A stretch of DNA of 28,450 nt from contig JBJKZS010000062.1 of the NCBI GenBank assembly GCA_045569115.1, positions 1-28,450 of the forward strand, read 5' to 3'. Below are positions 7,220-15,234 of this stretch, piece after piece. The notes beneath the pieces were generated by a model. The model was not told the DNA's origin. It did no database searches and saw nothing but the letters and a program-made list of their open reading frames with translations. The stretch comes from S15-B10 sp045569115. GTDB lineage: Bacteria > Fidelibacterota > Marinisomatia > Marinisomatales > S15-B10. The first letter of the stretch is position 1, and every line of letters starts with the position of its first letter. A program made the position numbers and the translations under genes.

Positions 7220-8482
7220 ATGCAATACTTCGAAAAAGAATTTTCTGTCTTATCCAATTCAAGTAAAGAACCCAAAGCTATTCAGAAGCTTAGGCAAAAG
7301 GCATTCAATCGTTTTCAAGAAATCGGTCTCCCCAAAAAAAGCTGGGAGGCATGGCGTTTTACTAACTTTAATAACTTAGTTAAAAACTCATTTCGTCTTT
7401 CATCAAATAGTGATTTACCATTAGATAGAGGCAAAATAAATGGTGACCTTTCTGTCCCTACCTTACTTTTTTTAAATGGTAATTATCAGCCAAAATTGTC
7501 GCCTCAACTAGAAGGGCTTACAATTAGACCCCTTCTTGATAATTACACTGAAGATAAAAACCTATTGACAAATGGATTAGAAACCGACCCTAATCCATTT
7601 GTTGTTCTTAATACTGCCATGATGAACAGTGGACTTCATTTACATTTTTCAAAAAGCTTTCATAAAAATTCACCTATTAGATTTCTTTACCTTACAACAG
7701 AATTATCCGAACCTATAATGAATCATCCCCGTTTAATAATAGATTTGGATGACAATGTAGAAGCAACTATTATAGAAGAATATAAAGGTAACTCATTGGA
7801 AGCTTATTTGAATAATGCTCTAACAATTTTACACTGTGGTCATAATAGTACTCTTGAACATATTAGAATTCAACATGAAGGAATGTCTGCTTCTCATCTC
7901 TCATCAACTTATTATAATGCACCAAAAGACTGTTCCATCAGAGCAACCTATCTTTCTAAAGGATCCATTCTTCATCGACATGATGTTAAGGCAATTCTTT
8001 CAGGAAAAGGAGCGGATATAACTCTTAATGGGCTTTGTCTAGCAAATAATCATCAACATATGGATCATAATGTCATCATGGATCACGCATCTGAGCATGT
8101 AACAAGCCGTATGCTTTTCAAGTATATTTTAACTGATAAATCCTCAGGCGTCTTTAATGGGCGGGCTGTTGTTCGAGAGAATTCTCAAAAAATAGATGCT
8201 AATCAAACAAATAATAACCTTTTACTAAGTAATGAAGCACTAATGAATTCAAACCCACAACTTGAGATTTATGCTGATGATGTGCGTTGCACTCATGGAT
8301 CTACTACAGGCCAACTTAGTGAGGAAGCACTTTTCTATATAAAATCTCGAGGGTTAAATACTATTGCAGCTAAAGCCCTTCTAATAAATGGATTTGCTGG
8401 CGAGGTATTAAATGAAATAAAAAATGATCGGGTTGGTCAATACTGTCGAGGACTTCTTGAAATATGGTTAGAGGGAATCTGA
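7220..8482 (+). CDS. sufD: Fe-S cluster assembly protein SufD
   Basis: A 420-residue paralogue of SufB that completes the SufBC2D scaffold and is needed for iron acquisition by the complex. The N-terminal third (KKSWEAWRFTNFNNL near residues 38-52) and the C-terminal beta-helix (HRHDVKAILSGKGADITLNG, HMDHNVIMDHASEHVTSRMLFKYIL, GVFNGRAVVRENSQKIDANQTNNNLLLS, ADDVRCTHGSTTGQLSEEALFYIKSRG) are textbook SufD. The His in CTHGSTTG matches the family's conserved His360 position. Length normal. Lies 4 bases after sufC and 1 base before sufU. Confidence 0.96.
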   Translation: MQYFEKEFSVLSNSSKEPKAIQKLRQKAFNRFQEIGLPKKSWEAWRFTNFNNLVKNSFRLSSNSDLPLDRGKINGDLSVPTLLFLNGNYQPKLSPQLEGLTIRPLLDNYTEDKNLLTNGLETDPNPFVVLNTAMMNSGLHLHFSKSFHKNSPIRFLYLTTELSEPIMNHPRLIIDLDDNVEATIIEEYKGNSLEAYLNNALTILHCGHNSTLEHIRIQHEGMSASHLSSTYYNAPKDCSIRATYLSKGSILHRHDVKAILSGKGADITLNGLCLANNHQHMDHNVIMDHASEHVTSRMLFKYILTDKSSGVFNGRAVVRENSQKIDANQTNNNLLLSNEALMNSNPQLEIYADDVRCTHGSTTGQLSEEALFYIKSRGLNTIAAKALLINGFAGEVLNEIKNDRVGQYCRGLLEIWLEGI

Positions 8483-8483
8483 A

Positions 8484-8927
8484 ATGAATGATCTGCGTGA
8501 ACTTTATCAAGAGTTAATCTTAGACCATAATAAAAATCCCCAGAATTTTGGTCAGCTACAAATATATACTCACTCTGGGCATGGCTATAATCCCCTCTGT
8601 GGAGATAAACTATTCCTTATGATTGAGATAAATGGATCAACTATACAAGGAATCAGATTTAATGGGTCTGGTTGTGCTATTTCTAAAGCATCAGCTTCTA
8701 TAATGACAACTGTTGTAAAAGGGCTTCCTATTTCTGAAGCTGAAAAACTATTTAAATCTTTCCATAAATTAGTTACAACGGGTGAAACGAACGGTCAAAA
8801 ACTCGGGAAGCTTTCTGTAATGGCTGGCGTACATAAATATCCAGCTAGGGTAAAATGTGCTAGCCTTCCATGGCATACTCTTAATAATTGTCTATCTGGA
8901 AATGAGGCTATAACAAAAACTGAATGA
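8484..8927 (+). CDS. sufU: Zinc-dependent sulfur transfer protein SufU
   Basis: A 147-residue cytoplasmic NifU/IscU-like protein of the SufU subfamily. It takes persulfide sulfur from SufS and passes it to SufBCD. Visible zinc-site residues are Cys39 and Asp41 (NPLCGD), Cys64 (GSGCAIS) and Cys125 (VKCASLPW), the four positions that bind zinc in Bacillus SufU. The insertion between the last two Cys residues (LFKSFHKLVTTGETNGQKLGKLSVMAGVHKYPAR) is the SufU-specific segment that separates it from IscU. The adjacent SufS fits the SufS-SufU pair. It overlaps sufT by 4 bases (ATGA). Confidence 0.95.
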   Translation: MNDLRELYQELILDHNKNPQNFGQLQIYTHSGHGYNPLCGDKLFLMIEINGSTIQGIRFNGSGCAISKASASIMTTVVKGLPISEAEKLFKSFHKLVTTGETNGQKLGKLSVMAGVHKYPARVKCASLPWHTLNNCLSGNEAITKTE

Positions 8928-9475
8928 ATACATTCTCTGAAGAAATTATTATTATGAATCGTGACTGTGAAGCCACGCTTATACCCTTTGGTAATGCATT
9001 TACATTAAAAAAAGGGGATGAGGTCCGTATTACCCAGGCATTAGGTGGGAGCTATACTGTAATGGCACGAGGGTCACTTTTTAGGATTGAAGGAAAGGAT
9101 GCTGATGCTATTGGCAAAGAAGTGATTGAGGAATCAAACGATGAAAATGAAATCATAGGTACAGCCACAGAGTCTGACATCTGGGATGTTTTGAAAACTT
9201 GTTATGATCCTGAAATTCCAGTAAACATGGTTGATTTAGGACTTATCTATTCATGTAAAGTCTCAGATGCTGAAAAAGGAGGTTCCTCTATTGATATAAA
9301 AATGACCCTTACCGCACCAGGTTGTGGAATGGGACCAATGTTAGTAGATGAGGTAAAAGCAAAAGTCTCTGGTGTTTCCGGAGTTAGAGATGTGATTGTT
9401 GAGCTAGTATGGGACCCACCTTGGACACAAGATATGGTGTCTGAAGCTGCCCGTCTTGACCTTGGTATGTATTGA
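8924..9475 (+). CDS. sufT: Fe-S maturation protein SufT (DUF59/MIP18 C-terminal domain)
   Basis: 183 residues. The N-terminal ~70 residues (LIPFGNAFTLKKGDEVRITQALGGSYTV) are the SufT-specific beta domain. The C-terminal ~110 residues are a DUF59/MIP18 domain with CYDPEIPVNMVDLGLIY, TAPGCGMGPML and a WDPPWT ending. SufT proteins act in Fe-S protein maturation under high demand, downstream of the scaffold. The conserved Cys of the GCGMG loop is present. The ATG at 8924 overlaps the sufU stop; ATG 8954 (MNRDCEATLIP) is an equally good start and would remove ten residues that look unlike the family. It overlaps sufS by one base. Confidence 0.93.
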   Translation: MNTFSEEIIIMNRDCEATLIPFGNAFTLKKGDEVRITQALGGSYTVMARGSLFRIEGKDADAIGKEVIEESNDENEIIGTATESDIWDVLKTCYDPEIPVNMVDLGLIYSCKVSDAEKGGSSIDIKMTLTAPGCGMGPMLVDEVKAKVSGVSGVRDVIVELVWDPPWTQDMVSEAARLDLGMY

Positions 9476-10731
9476 TGAATGGAATTAGTTCAAAACAATC
9501 AAAAATAATGAATTCTCTTCCCTTAGATGTAAAAGCCATAAAAAACGACTTCCCTATTTTTGCTAATCAAACCACAAAAAAACCATTTATTTATCTTGAT
9601 AATGCTGCTACTTCTCAGACACCTACTCAAGTAATCAATTCAGTAAACAAATATTACTATAATTATAATTCTAATGTTCATCGTTCCATATACTCAATTG
9701 GCGAGGAAGCTACAGAGGCATATGAAAAAGCCCGAAAACAAGTCAGTGATTTCATTGGAGCTGGTGAGTCGCATTCTGTTATATTTACTAAAGGGACTAC
9801 TGAATCAATTAATCTAATTGCATATGCTTGGGGCTTACAAAAACTGAAAGAAAACGATGAAATACTTTTGACTGAGATGGAACACCATAGTAATCTTGTC
9901 CCTTGGCAAATTATAGCTAAACTAACTGGTGCAAATTTGAAATTCATCCCTTTTGAACAAAGTGGGAACCTCTTGGATGTAGAAAAATATTTCAATAAGA
10001 ACACCAAACTTGTATCATTAATTCATCAATCCAATGTCTTTGGCACTATTAACGAAGTGGAGAAAATACTTGATCTTGCAAAATCTGTTGGGGCTGTAAC
10101 AATAATTGATGGTGCCCAAAGTGTTCCCCATCTAGCAGTTGATGTATCTTCTCTTGATTGTGATTTTCTTGCTTTTTCAGGACACAAAATGCTCGGACCA
10201 ACGGGTGTTGGAGTGCTTTGTGGAAGGAATGAGATACTAAATGAAATGGAACCCTTCCTTGGCGGTGGAGAAATGATTCAAACAGTTAAACTTCAAAAGT
10301 CAACTTGGAATCAGATACCATGGAAATTTGAAGCAGGTACTCCCAATATTGCTCAAGCTATTGGTCTAGGGTCGGCAATACAATATATCTCAAATATTGG
10401 AATAGATAAAATTCGTGATCATGAATTAACACTAACGAATTATTCTCTTGAAAGTCTAGCTAAAATTGATAAGCTTAAAATTTATGGAGCACCTGTAAAT
10501 AGAGGTGGGGTAATAACATTTAATATTGAAGGAATCCACCCTCATGATGTTGCTCAATTATTAGACGAAGATGGGATCGCTGTACGCGCAGGGCATCATT
10601 GTGCTCAACCAATCATGGAGAGATTGAGTGTTTCTGCTACTGTACGAGTTAGTTTTTATCTCTACAATGATTTAAATGATATAGATAGCCTTACGGAATC
10701 TCTTTCAAAAACAATAAATTTTATGACTTAA
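9475..10731 (+). CDS. sufS: Cysteine desulfurase SufS (group II)
   Basis: A PLP enzyme taking sulfur from cysteine to an enzyme persulfide, then handing it to SufU. ATG 9475 overlaps the sufT TGA by one base (418 residues); a TTG three bases earlier is not needed, and ATG 9508 is a possible shorter start. Motifs: YLDNAATSQTP, HHSNLVPWQ (PLP ring stacking His), DGAQSVPH (PLP-pyridine Asp), SGHKMLGPTG with PLP lysine Lys238, and the catalytic Cys376 in RAGHHCAQP on a short loop typical of SufS rather than IscS. E. coli SufS (CsdB) also acts on selenocysteine, which is of note given selD upstream. Length normal. Confidence 0.96.
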   Translation: MNGISSKQSKIMNSLPLDVKAIKNDFPIFANQTTKKPFIYLDNAATSQTPTQVINSVNKYYYNYNSNVHRSIYSIGEEATEAYEKARKQVSDFIGAGESHSVIFTKGTTESINLIAYAWGLQKLKENDEILLTEMEHHSNLVPWQIIAKLTGANLKFIPFEQSGNLLDVEKYFNKNTKLVSLIHQSNVFGTINEVEKILDLAKSVGAVTIIDGAQSVPHLAVDVSSLDCDFLAFSGHKMLGPTGVGVLCGRNEILNEMEPFLGGGEMIQTVKLQKSTWNQIPWKFEAGTPNIAQAIGLGSAIQYISNIGIDKIRDHELTLTNYSLESLAKIDKLKIYGAPVNRGGVITFNIEGIHPHDVAQLLDEDGIAVRAGHHCAQPIMERLSVSATVRVSFYLYNDLNDIDSLTESLSKTINFMT

Positions 10732-10786
10732 GAATCTTGATTGATAAAATTCAAACCTGTAACTTGAGGTAGTTTCGGACATAATC

Positions 10787-11185
10787 ATGTTGAAGTTGAC
10801 TAGAAAAACTGAGTATGCACTTATTGCATTGCGCCATCTACGCTTTATCGGCAAAGATAATGTCGTAAGTTCAAAGGAAATAGCTAATCAATATAATATT
10901 CCAAAACCACTTTTATCGAAAGTCTTGCAAGATTTAGCTCGTCAAAATTTCATTGAACCGATACAGGGTCCACGTGGTGGTTACAAACTTAAAGCTAAAT
11001 TAGATAGTTTCTCCATGACCGAGTTCTTTGAATTAATGGAAGGACCCTGGGGAATCATGGATTGCTATTTTGATTCCAATTGTGAATTAGTTGAAACCTG
11101 TAATATTCGATCTCCTATCCAGCGACTAAATGACAGTATGAGAACAATGTTTGATAAAATGACAGTTAATGATGTAACGTGTTAA
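10787..11185 (+). CDS. IscR-type Rrf2 transcriptional regulator
   Basis: 132 residues. The N-terminal winged helix-turn-helix (MLKLTRKTEYALIAL; SKEIANQYNIPKPLLSKVLQDLARQNFI; GPRGGYKL as wing) is typical of Rrf2. Three cysteines, Cys93, Cys99 and Cys105, are spaced CX5CX5C exactly as in IscR (Cys92/98/104), where they hold a [2Fe-2S] cluster; so it probably senses cluster status. It follows sufS after 55 bases and is followed by a DUF59 gene after 1 base, so it is inside the suf cluster. It likely controls the cluster, perhaps from the IscR-like site ahead of sufB. IscR and other cluster-binding Rrf2 proteins cannot be separated by sequence alone, so I give no symbol. Confidence 0.9.
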   Translation: MLKLTRKTEYALIALRHLRFIGKDNVVSSKEIANQYNIPKPLLSKVLQDLARQNFIEPIQGPRGGYKLKAKLDSFSMTEFFELMEGPWGIMDCYFDSNCELVETCNIRSPIQRLNDSMRTMFDKMTVNDVTC

Positions 11186-11186
11186 T

Positions 11187-11543
11187 ATGATAACTGAAGA
11201 AAAAGTTATTGAGATTCTTAAGCAATGCTATGATCCAGAGATTCCTATAGATCTCTATAATCTAGGTCTCATCTATGAAATCAAAATTCAGGAAGCTTTT
11301 GAAAAGAATAAGTCTGATATAAATATAATCATGTCTCTAACAACACCTGGCTGTGGAATGGGACAGATGATGGCTGATGATATACGAAATAAGCTCGAAG
11401 CACTGGAGGATGTTAATCAAGCTTTTGTAGAAATCACATTTGAACCTCCTTGGACACCGGAAATGATGAAAGAAGAAGCCAAATCAAAACTTGGCTTCGA
11501 ACCAAAACCTCGTGAAATAGAACAATCAGAAAGCTGGGAATAA
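11187..11543 (+). CDS. DUF59/MIP18-family Fe-S assembly protein (second, short paralogue)
   Basis: 118 residues, a stand-alone DUF59/MIP18 domain. CYDPEIPIDLYNLGLIYEIK, TTPGCGMGQMMADDI and FEPPWTPEMM closely parallel the C-terminal domain of the SufT protein in the same cluster, so the two are paralogues, here without the N-terminal beta domain. The conserved Cys in GCGMG is present. Family members (SufT-like, PaaD-like) support Fe-S loading of client proteins. It starts 1 base after the Rrf2 stop and ends 2 bases before the A-type carrier gene. Specific clients are unknown. Confidence 0.88.
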   Translation: MITEEKVIEILKQCYDPEIPIDLYNLGLIYEIKIQEAFEKNKSDINIIMSLTTPGCGMGQMMADDIRNKLEALEDVNQAFVEITFEPPWTPEMMKEEAKSKLGFEPKPREIEQSESWE

Positions 11544-11545
11544 AT

Positions 11546-11893
11546 ATGACTGAAGTTCATGAAGAAATTCTAGAGGGAGTTATACTTACTAAAACAGCCG
11601 CCGAACGGTTACTACAAATCCGAGTCAATGAAGACGGTGACTATCTACGTGCTTCAGTCTCTGGAGGAGGCTGCTCAGGAATGAACTATAATCTTGAGTG
11701 GGACAAGGATTTAGGAGAGTTCGATAAAATTTTTGAGCATCATGGAGTGAAGGTTGTTGTTGATTTGAAATCTTTATTATACTTAAGAGGAATGACTATT
11801 GATTTTTCAACCGATATACTTTCCGGTGGATTCAAGTTCGTCAATCCCAATGCATCTCGAACCTGCGGTTGCGGGACTTCTTTCTCAGTGTAA
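11546..11893 (+). CDS. A-type Fe-S carrier protein (SufA/ErpA family)
   Basis: 115 residues with the three cysteines of A-type carriers: Cys43 (GGGCSG) and Cys107/Cys109 (RTCGCGTSF at the C-terminus). It matches the HesB/IscA/SufA/ErpA fold throughout (ILTKTAAERLLQI at the start; LRGMTIDFSTDILSGGFKFVNPNA near the end). It would accept clusters from SufBCD and pass them to apo-proteins in the cytoplasm. Residues 60-75 contain the HHG segment typical of the family's middle region. It is co-transcribed with the suf genes and overlaps the next gene by one base. SufA versus ErpA cannot be decided by sequence, hence no symbol. Confidence 0.93.
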   Translation: MTEVHEEILEGVILTKTAAERLLQIRVNEDGDYLRASVSGGGCSGMNYNLEWDKDLGEFDKIFEHHGVKVVVDLKSLLYLRGMTIDFSTDILSGGFKFVNPNASRTCGCGTSFSV

Positions 11894-12150
11894 TGGAAAC
11901 CATTCATCTCGATGATTTCCTTGATGAAGGCGTCATCAGAGAAGAAGTCTTTCGAAAAAAAGTTTCAGAAATTGATTGGGCTCAGTTTAAAGGCAAAAGA
12001 GTCTTGATTCGGGGTTGTGCAAATGCTGTAGTTCCTACTTGGGCATTTCTCATATTAACAGCGCATTTAGCTGAATATGTAGAACGAATTTACTTTGGTG
12101 AACTTCGGTCCGCGGTGAAAATTTTTGTAAAAGGTTCCTCGCTTACATGA
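11893..12150 (+). CDS. DUF2480 family protein, half-length form
   Basis: 85 residues from the ATG at 11893, which overlaps the carrier gene stop by one base; an upstream in-frame start at 11869 would lie inside that gene. GVIREEVFRKKVSEIDWAQFKGKRVLIRGCANAVVPTWAFLILTAHL resembles the DUF2480 family of Bacteroidetes, in which the usual length is about 160-170 residues with two related halves. This copy joins an N-terminal-type helix to a single core, so it looks like a half-size version or an ancestral unit. It has one conserved Cys (GCANA). Function unknown; frequent occurrence next to suf genes points to Fe-S assembly. It overlaps the next gene by 4 bases (ATGA). Confidence 0.7.
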   Translation: METIHLDDFLDEGVIREEVFRKKVSEIDWAQFKGKRVLIRGCANAVVPTWAFLILTAHLAEYVERIYFGELRSAVKIFVKGSSLT

Positions 12151-12572
12151 GCAAAAAACGAATAAGCTGGGAAGAGTATTTCATGAATATTGCTAAAGAA
12201 GTTGCTTCACGTTCCACTTGCGATAGGAAGAACGTTGGTGCAGTTATTGTCCGAGACAAAACAATTCTTGCTACTGGATATAACGGAAGCATTCGTGGCT
12301 TAGACCATTGTGATGATAAAGATCATGAAATGGAAAATGGTCACTGTGTACGGACAATACATGCTGAAGCAAATGCTATTGTACAAGCAGCACGACATGG
12401 TGTAAGAATTGAAGAAAGCACAATCTATGTTACTGCTTCTCCCTGCTATGACTGTTTTAAAATGATTGCTAATTCTGGAATTATAGCTATCTATTATGCG
12501 GAATTCTATCGAGATGAACGAATTAAAAAATATGCTACTGACCTAAGTATACATCTATTCCATTTAGAATGA
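12147..12572 (+). CDS. dCMP deaminase-like protein (ComEB family)
   Basis: 141 residues, zinc-dependent cytidine/deoxycytidylate deaminase fold. The zinc ligands are His72 in HAEANA and Cys100/Cys103 in SPCYDC, with Glu74 as the proton shuttle. The N-terminal part has an extra zinc/Cys-rich segment (RSTCDRKNVGA, LDHCDDKDHEMENGHCVRTIHAE) as in T4-type dCMP deaminases. It converts dCMP to dUMP for thymidylate supply. The gene overlaps the DUF2480 protein by 4 bases and is the last gene of the suf cluster, so its expression is tied to Fe-S assembly by position; this may be just operon hitch-hiking. ComEB (competence) is the other label used for this family. Confidence 0.85.
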   Translation: MSKKRISWEEYFMNIAKEVASRSTCDRKNVGAVIVRDKTILATGYNGSIRGLDHCDDKDHEMENGHCVRTIHAEANAIVQAARHGVRIEESTIYVTASPCYDCFKMIANSGIIAIYYAEFYRDERIKKYATDLSIHLFHLE

Positions 12573-12645
12573 GACTGTGTTTAACTTTTCTAATCCAACC
12601 TTCAAAAAGGTCTCAATAAAAGAAGAAAAAATGTAGAAAAAGATC

Positions 12646-15117
12646 TTAGGGCTGAAACCAGTAATTCAGCTTCAAGAAAACAGTGTTTGTCCCACTCCCC
12701 ACCCATTTTTTTTCATCAGATGAATAGTAATTTGAATCATTAATATTGTAAACTAAATAGATAGTACTGCCTAGAGAATACTCCCACCTTACAACCATAG
12801 TGCCAACTGTATTGTTAATTTTAAAATCTGATTCAAAAGGCATTTTGTTAACAGGAATAAAATCTAAACTTCTTTCATTTTCAAGTTCTTTATAATCATA
12901 ATAATCATTAGATGCATAAAATGGCTGAGTGAATAGTTGAAATGATAAATCAGGAGATATTGTCCAATTAATCCTGATAGTAAGATCTCTAACATTTTTA
13001 TTTAAGCTACTATAAAGACGTGAATAGTCTGTCTCAAGCATGGAATAAGGAAGCTCTGATCTAGGTAGGACATCAACATAATCTTCCATATCTTTCTCAC
13101 GCTGGAAACCATTCTGTATTGAAATACTAATATTATCCTTAGGGTTAAGAGTCATTCGAATGTTAGACCAAAGAGATAAGCCACCAGTTTCTGTACGACC
13201 AACTGCAAAAGCTGGGTTTACAACAACTGGTTTTCTAGGATCACTAGAGAAATAAAACCACATTCCCCAGCTTGGAGGTCTGCCAACCATCCAAGCATTT
13301 GTATTTTTAAAAAGATCATCATCATCTGTAGCCTTAAAATCAATTCTACCCCCAAAACCAAACATCCAAAAACTTTTTAAGGTATTTCGAGAATCAAGCA
13401 TTAATGTCCGAGCGAGGGTAATTTTATCCGCTCTCGAATAATGAAAATATCTTGTCATTAATATATTTTTTCTGAAAGGTCCCCATGGATCCTGTTTCCT
13501 TATCGATCCTCCTGCTCGAACGCTCCAAACACCAGAACGTCTCAAAAACCCAAGATCATTGCTTGAAAACCCCTCATTATAATAAGTTGATAATAGATCC
13601 ATAGTCCACCATTTAAAGTTATCATACTTTAAATGAAGTCGACTAGCCTCACCCTGACTACCCGCTATATCAGAAAATGCTGCTTGGCCGCTAAAACTAA
13701 ATCGATTTTCTAGAAAGCGAAGTCTCCAGTCAAAAACGCCTACAGAGGCATTATCTCCCTTTGCCCTTCTTACATCTGTAAACGTTGCTCCTAGTATTGA
13801 AGCATTATTGATAAATGGAGCTTCTATTCGACCTATAAAATAATTTGTGCGTGGTTCTAATAGAAACTCACTTCTTGAACCATCTTCGCTTTCCAAAACT
13901 CCTGTTTCATTATCTGTAAGACTTTCAATAAAACCGTAGTTGATACCTGAAGGAGTTTTCCCTAATACTTTCGCTGCGCCTAGTATAGTTGTATTCTCAG
14001 ATGCACTTATAATGTTTCCATCCGCGGGCATAAAATAGTTCGGAGCTTTGCCTATCCTCCTTGAATGAAAAACTTGTATTGGTTGATACATAAAGGACCC
14101 TTTTTGCCAACCATCCCGTGTTTCACTCCATTGGGGAGTAAAAAAAGAACCCCCTTCTACAAAGAAGGGGCGTTTCTCAGGGTAAAAAGTTTCAAATGCT
14201 GTAAGATTTAATACTGAAGGATCAGCTTCGACTTGTCCAAAATCAGGGTTGATTGTCATTGATAAAGAAGTGTTGGAGGAAACACCATATTCCATGTCTA
14301 CTCCTGCTCTCTTTGTTGTATTAGTACCATTACCTATGCTTTGACCACCTAAAACGTAAGGAAGCAACTCTAGTTGTTTTGGATTAGGAACGTTAGAAAG
14401 TCCGTTTAGAGTTCCAAATAGAGAAACAATTCCTTTTACACCTCTAGCTTGACCAGGCCATTTTTGGACTTCTTGTTTCCTATAGATTCCTCTTCGAAGT
14501 TCCATTCCCCAGGTTTGAATACTTTTAGAATTAAATTGAAAGATTGAAAAAGGGATTTTCATTTCTGCTGTCCATCCATCAGAATCGAGATTCACTTTAG
14601 CATCCCAAACAGCATCCCAAGCTTGGTCATAATTTTCATCATCAGGCACAAAAACATCTACTTTTATACCCGCTGCATTCACAATGAAAATGTATCCCGT
14701 TTTGTCATCATTCTGTGGATCAAAGGAAATGGAAACCCAATCTGCATTATTTGAAGCTGCTTCTTTCCATTGATCGCGTCGGGCAAGTCGCCTCATTATC
14801 TGTGCTGGACTTCTATCAAAACATTTAAACCCTATATAGAAGGCTTCATCATCATACAATATTCGAACCTCAGTGTTTTCAGTGCTCGGAGCCAGATTAT
14901 CTGGCTCAAACTGAATTAAATCAGAAATGGGAATGGAAATGTCCCATACTTTATCATTCAGTATACCATCAATATTAGGATGAGAACTAGTTCGAACGGC
15001 ATTAGCTGTTTTTGCTAATAGCGTCTCCATAGTAGGTTTCTCCTTAGCATTAAGACAAACCTGATTAATCATTATAATTATAATTATAATAAGAGGTCTA
15101 TGGGTGCGTAGATTCAT
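12646..15117 (-). CDS. DUF5916-family outer-membrane protein with N-terminal CBM9-like domain
   Basis: 823 residues. An N-terminal membrane segment rich in isoleucine (residues 10-16) looks like a signal peptide. Residues ~45-240 resemble the CBM9-like fold (NIDGILNDKVWD, ILYDDEAFYIGFKCFD, MELRRGIYRKQEVQKWPGQ). The remainder is a long beta-rich domain with YPEKRPFFVEGGSFF and alternating aromatic/polar strands ending NTVFLKLNYWFQP, as for an outer-membrane barrel closed by an aromatic C-terminus. This matches the DUF5916 family of Bacteroidetes and relatives, of unknown function (ligand or polysaccharide binding is only guessed). It converges with the suf cluster and diverges from etfB. Start at the ATG at 15117; Met16 is an alternative. 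Confidence 0.8.
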   Translation of the reverse strand: MNLRTHRPLIIIIIIMINQVCLNAKEKPTMETLLAKTANAVRTSSHPNIDGILNDKVWDISIPISDLIQFEPDNLAPSTENTEVRILYDDEAFYIGFKCFDRSPAQIMRRLARRDQWKEAASNNADWVSISFDPQNDDKTGYIFIVNAAGIKVDVFVPDDENYDQAWDAVWDAKVNLDSDGWTAEMKIPFSIFQFNSKSIQTWGMELRRGIYRKQEVQKWPGQARGVKGIVSLFGTLNGLSNVPNPKQLELLPYVLGGQSIGNGTNTTKRAGVDMEYGVSSNTSLSMTINPDFGQVEADPSVLNLTAFETFYPEKRPFFVEGGSFFTPQWSETRDGWQKGSFMYQPIQVFHSRRIGKAPNYFMPADGNIISASENTTILGAAKVLGKTPSGINYGFIESLTDNETGVLESEDGSRSEFLLEPRTNYFIGRIEAPFINNASILGATFTDVRRAKGDNASVGVFDWRLRFLENRFSFSGQAAFSDIAGSQGEASRLHLKYDNFKWWTMDLLSTYYNEGFSSNDLGFLRRSGVWSVRAGGSIRKQDPWGPFRKNILMTRYFHYSRADKITLARTLMLDSRNTLKSFWMFGFGGRIDFKATDDDDLFKNTNAWMVGRPPSWGMWFYFSSDPRKPVVVNPAFAVGRTETGGLSLWSNIRMTLNPKDNISISIQNGFQREKDMEDYVDVLPRSELPYSMLETDYSRLYSSLNKNVRDLTIRINWTISPDLSFQLFTQPFYASNDYYDYKELENERSLDFIPVNKMPFESDFKINNTVGTMVVRWEYSLGSTIYLVYNINDSNYYSSDEKKWVGSGTNTVFLKLNYWFQP
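15071..15090 (-). repeat. ATTATA short tandem repeat in the signal peptide codons
   Basis: Three full copies of ATTATA plus AT, coding for the run of isoleucines in the signal segment of the DUF5916 protein. Each 6-base unit is two codons, so gain or loss of copies would change the length of the hydrophobic core without shifting the frame. This is a simple low-complexity repeat and may have no function. Confidence 0.6.
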
Positions 15118-15202
15118 TAAGATAATCTTAAAACAGCTCTAAATTTAATTATTCTTACACTATGCTGAAATATAGAAATTCTATAAAATTTACTATATTA
15201 CA

Positions 15203-15230
15203 TTGACCGATGTAGGTCTTTATATATTAT
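15203..15230 (+). promoter_or_regulatory. Candidate etf operon promoter
   Basis: TTGACC (15203-15208) and TATTAT (15225-15230) separated by 16 bases. The -10 ends 4 bases before the etfB ATG, so transcription would start at or next to the start codon (leaderless or nearly so). GACC-GATGTA-GGTC overlaps the -35 as a weak dyad, too short to claim as an operator. The promoter for the divergent DUF5916 gene must lie in the same 117-base gap. Confidence 0.35.
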
Positions 15231-15234
15231 AGTT

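Noticed and set aside
12570..12615. TGAGAC...GTCTCA inverted repeat between the dCMP deaminase and DUF5916 genes
   Set aside because: The loop is 34 bases and the stem only 6, with no strong T tract; too weak for a terminator call.
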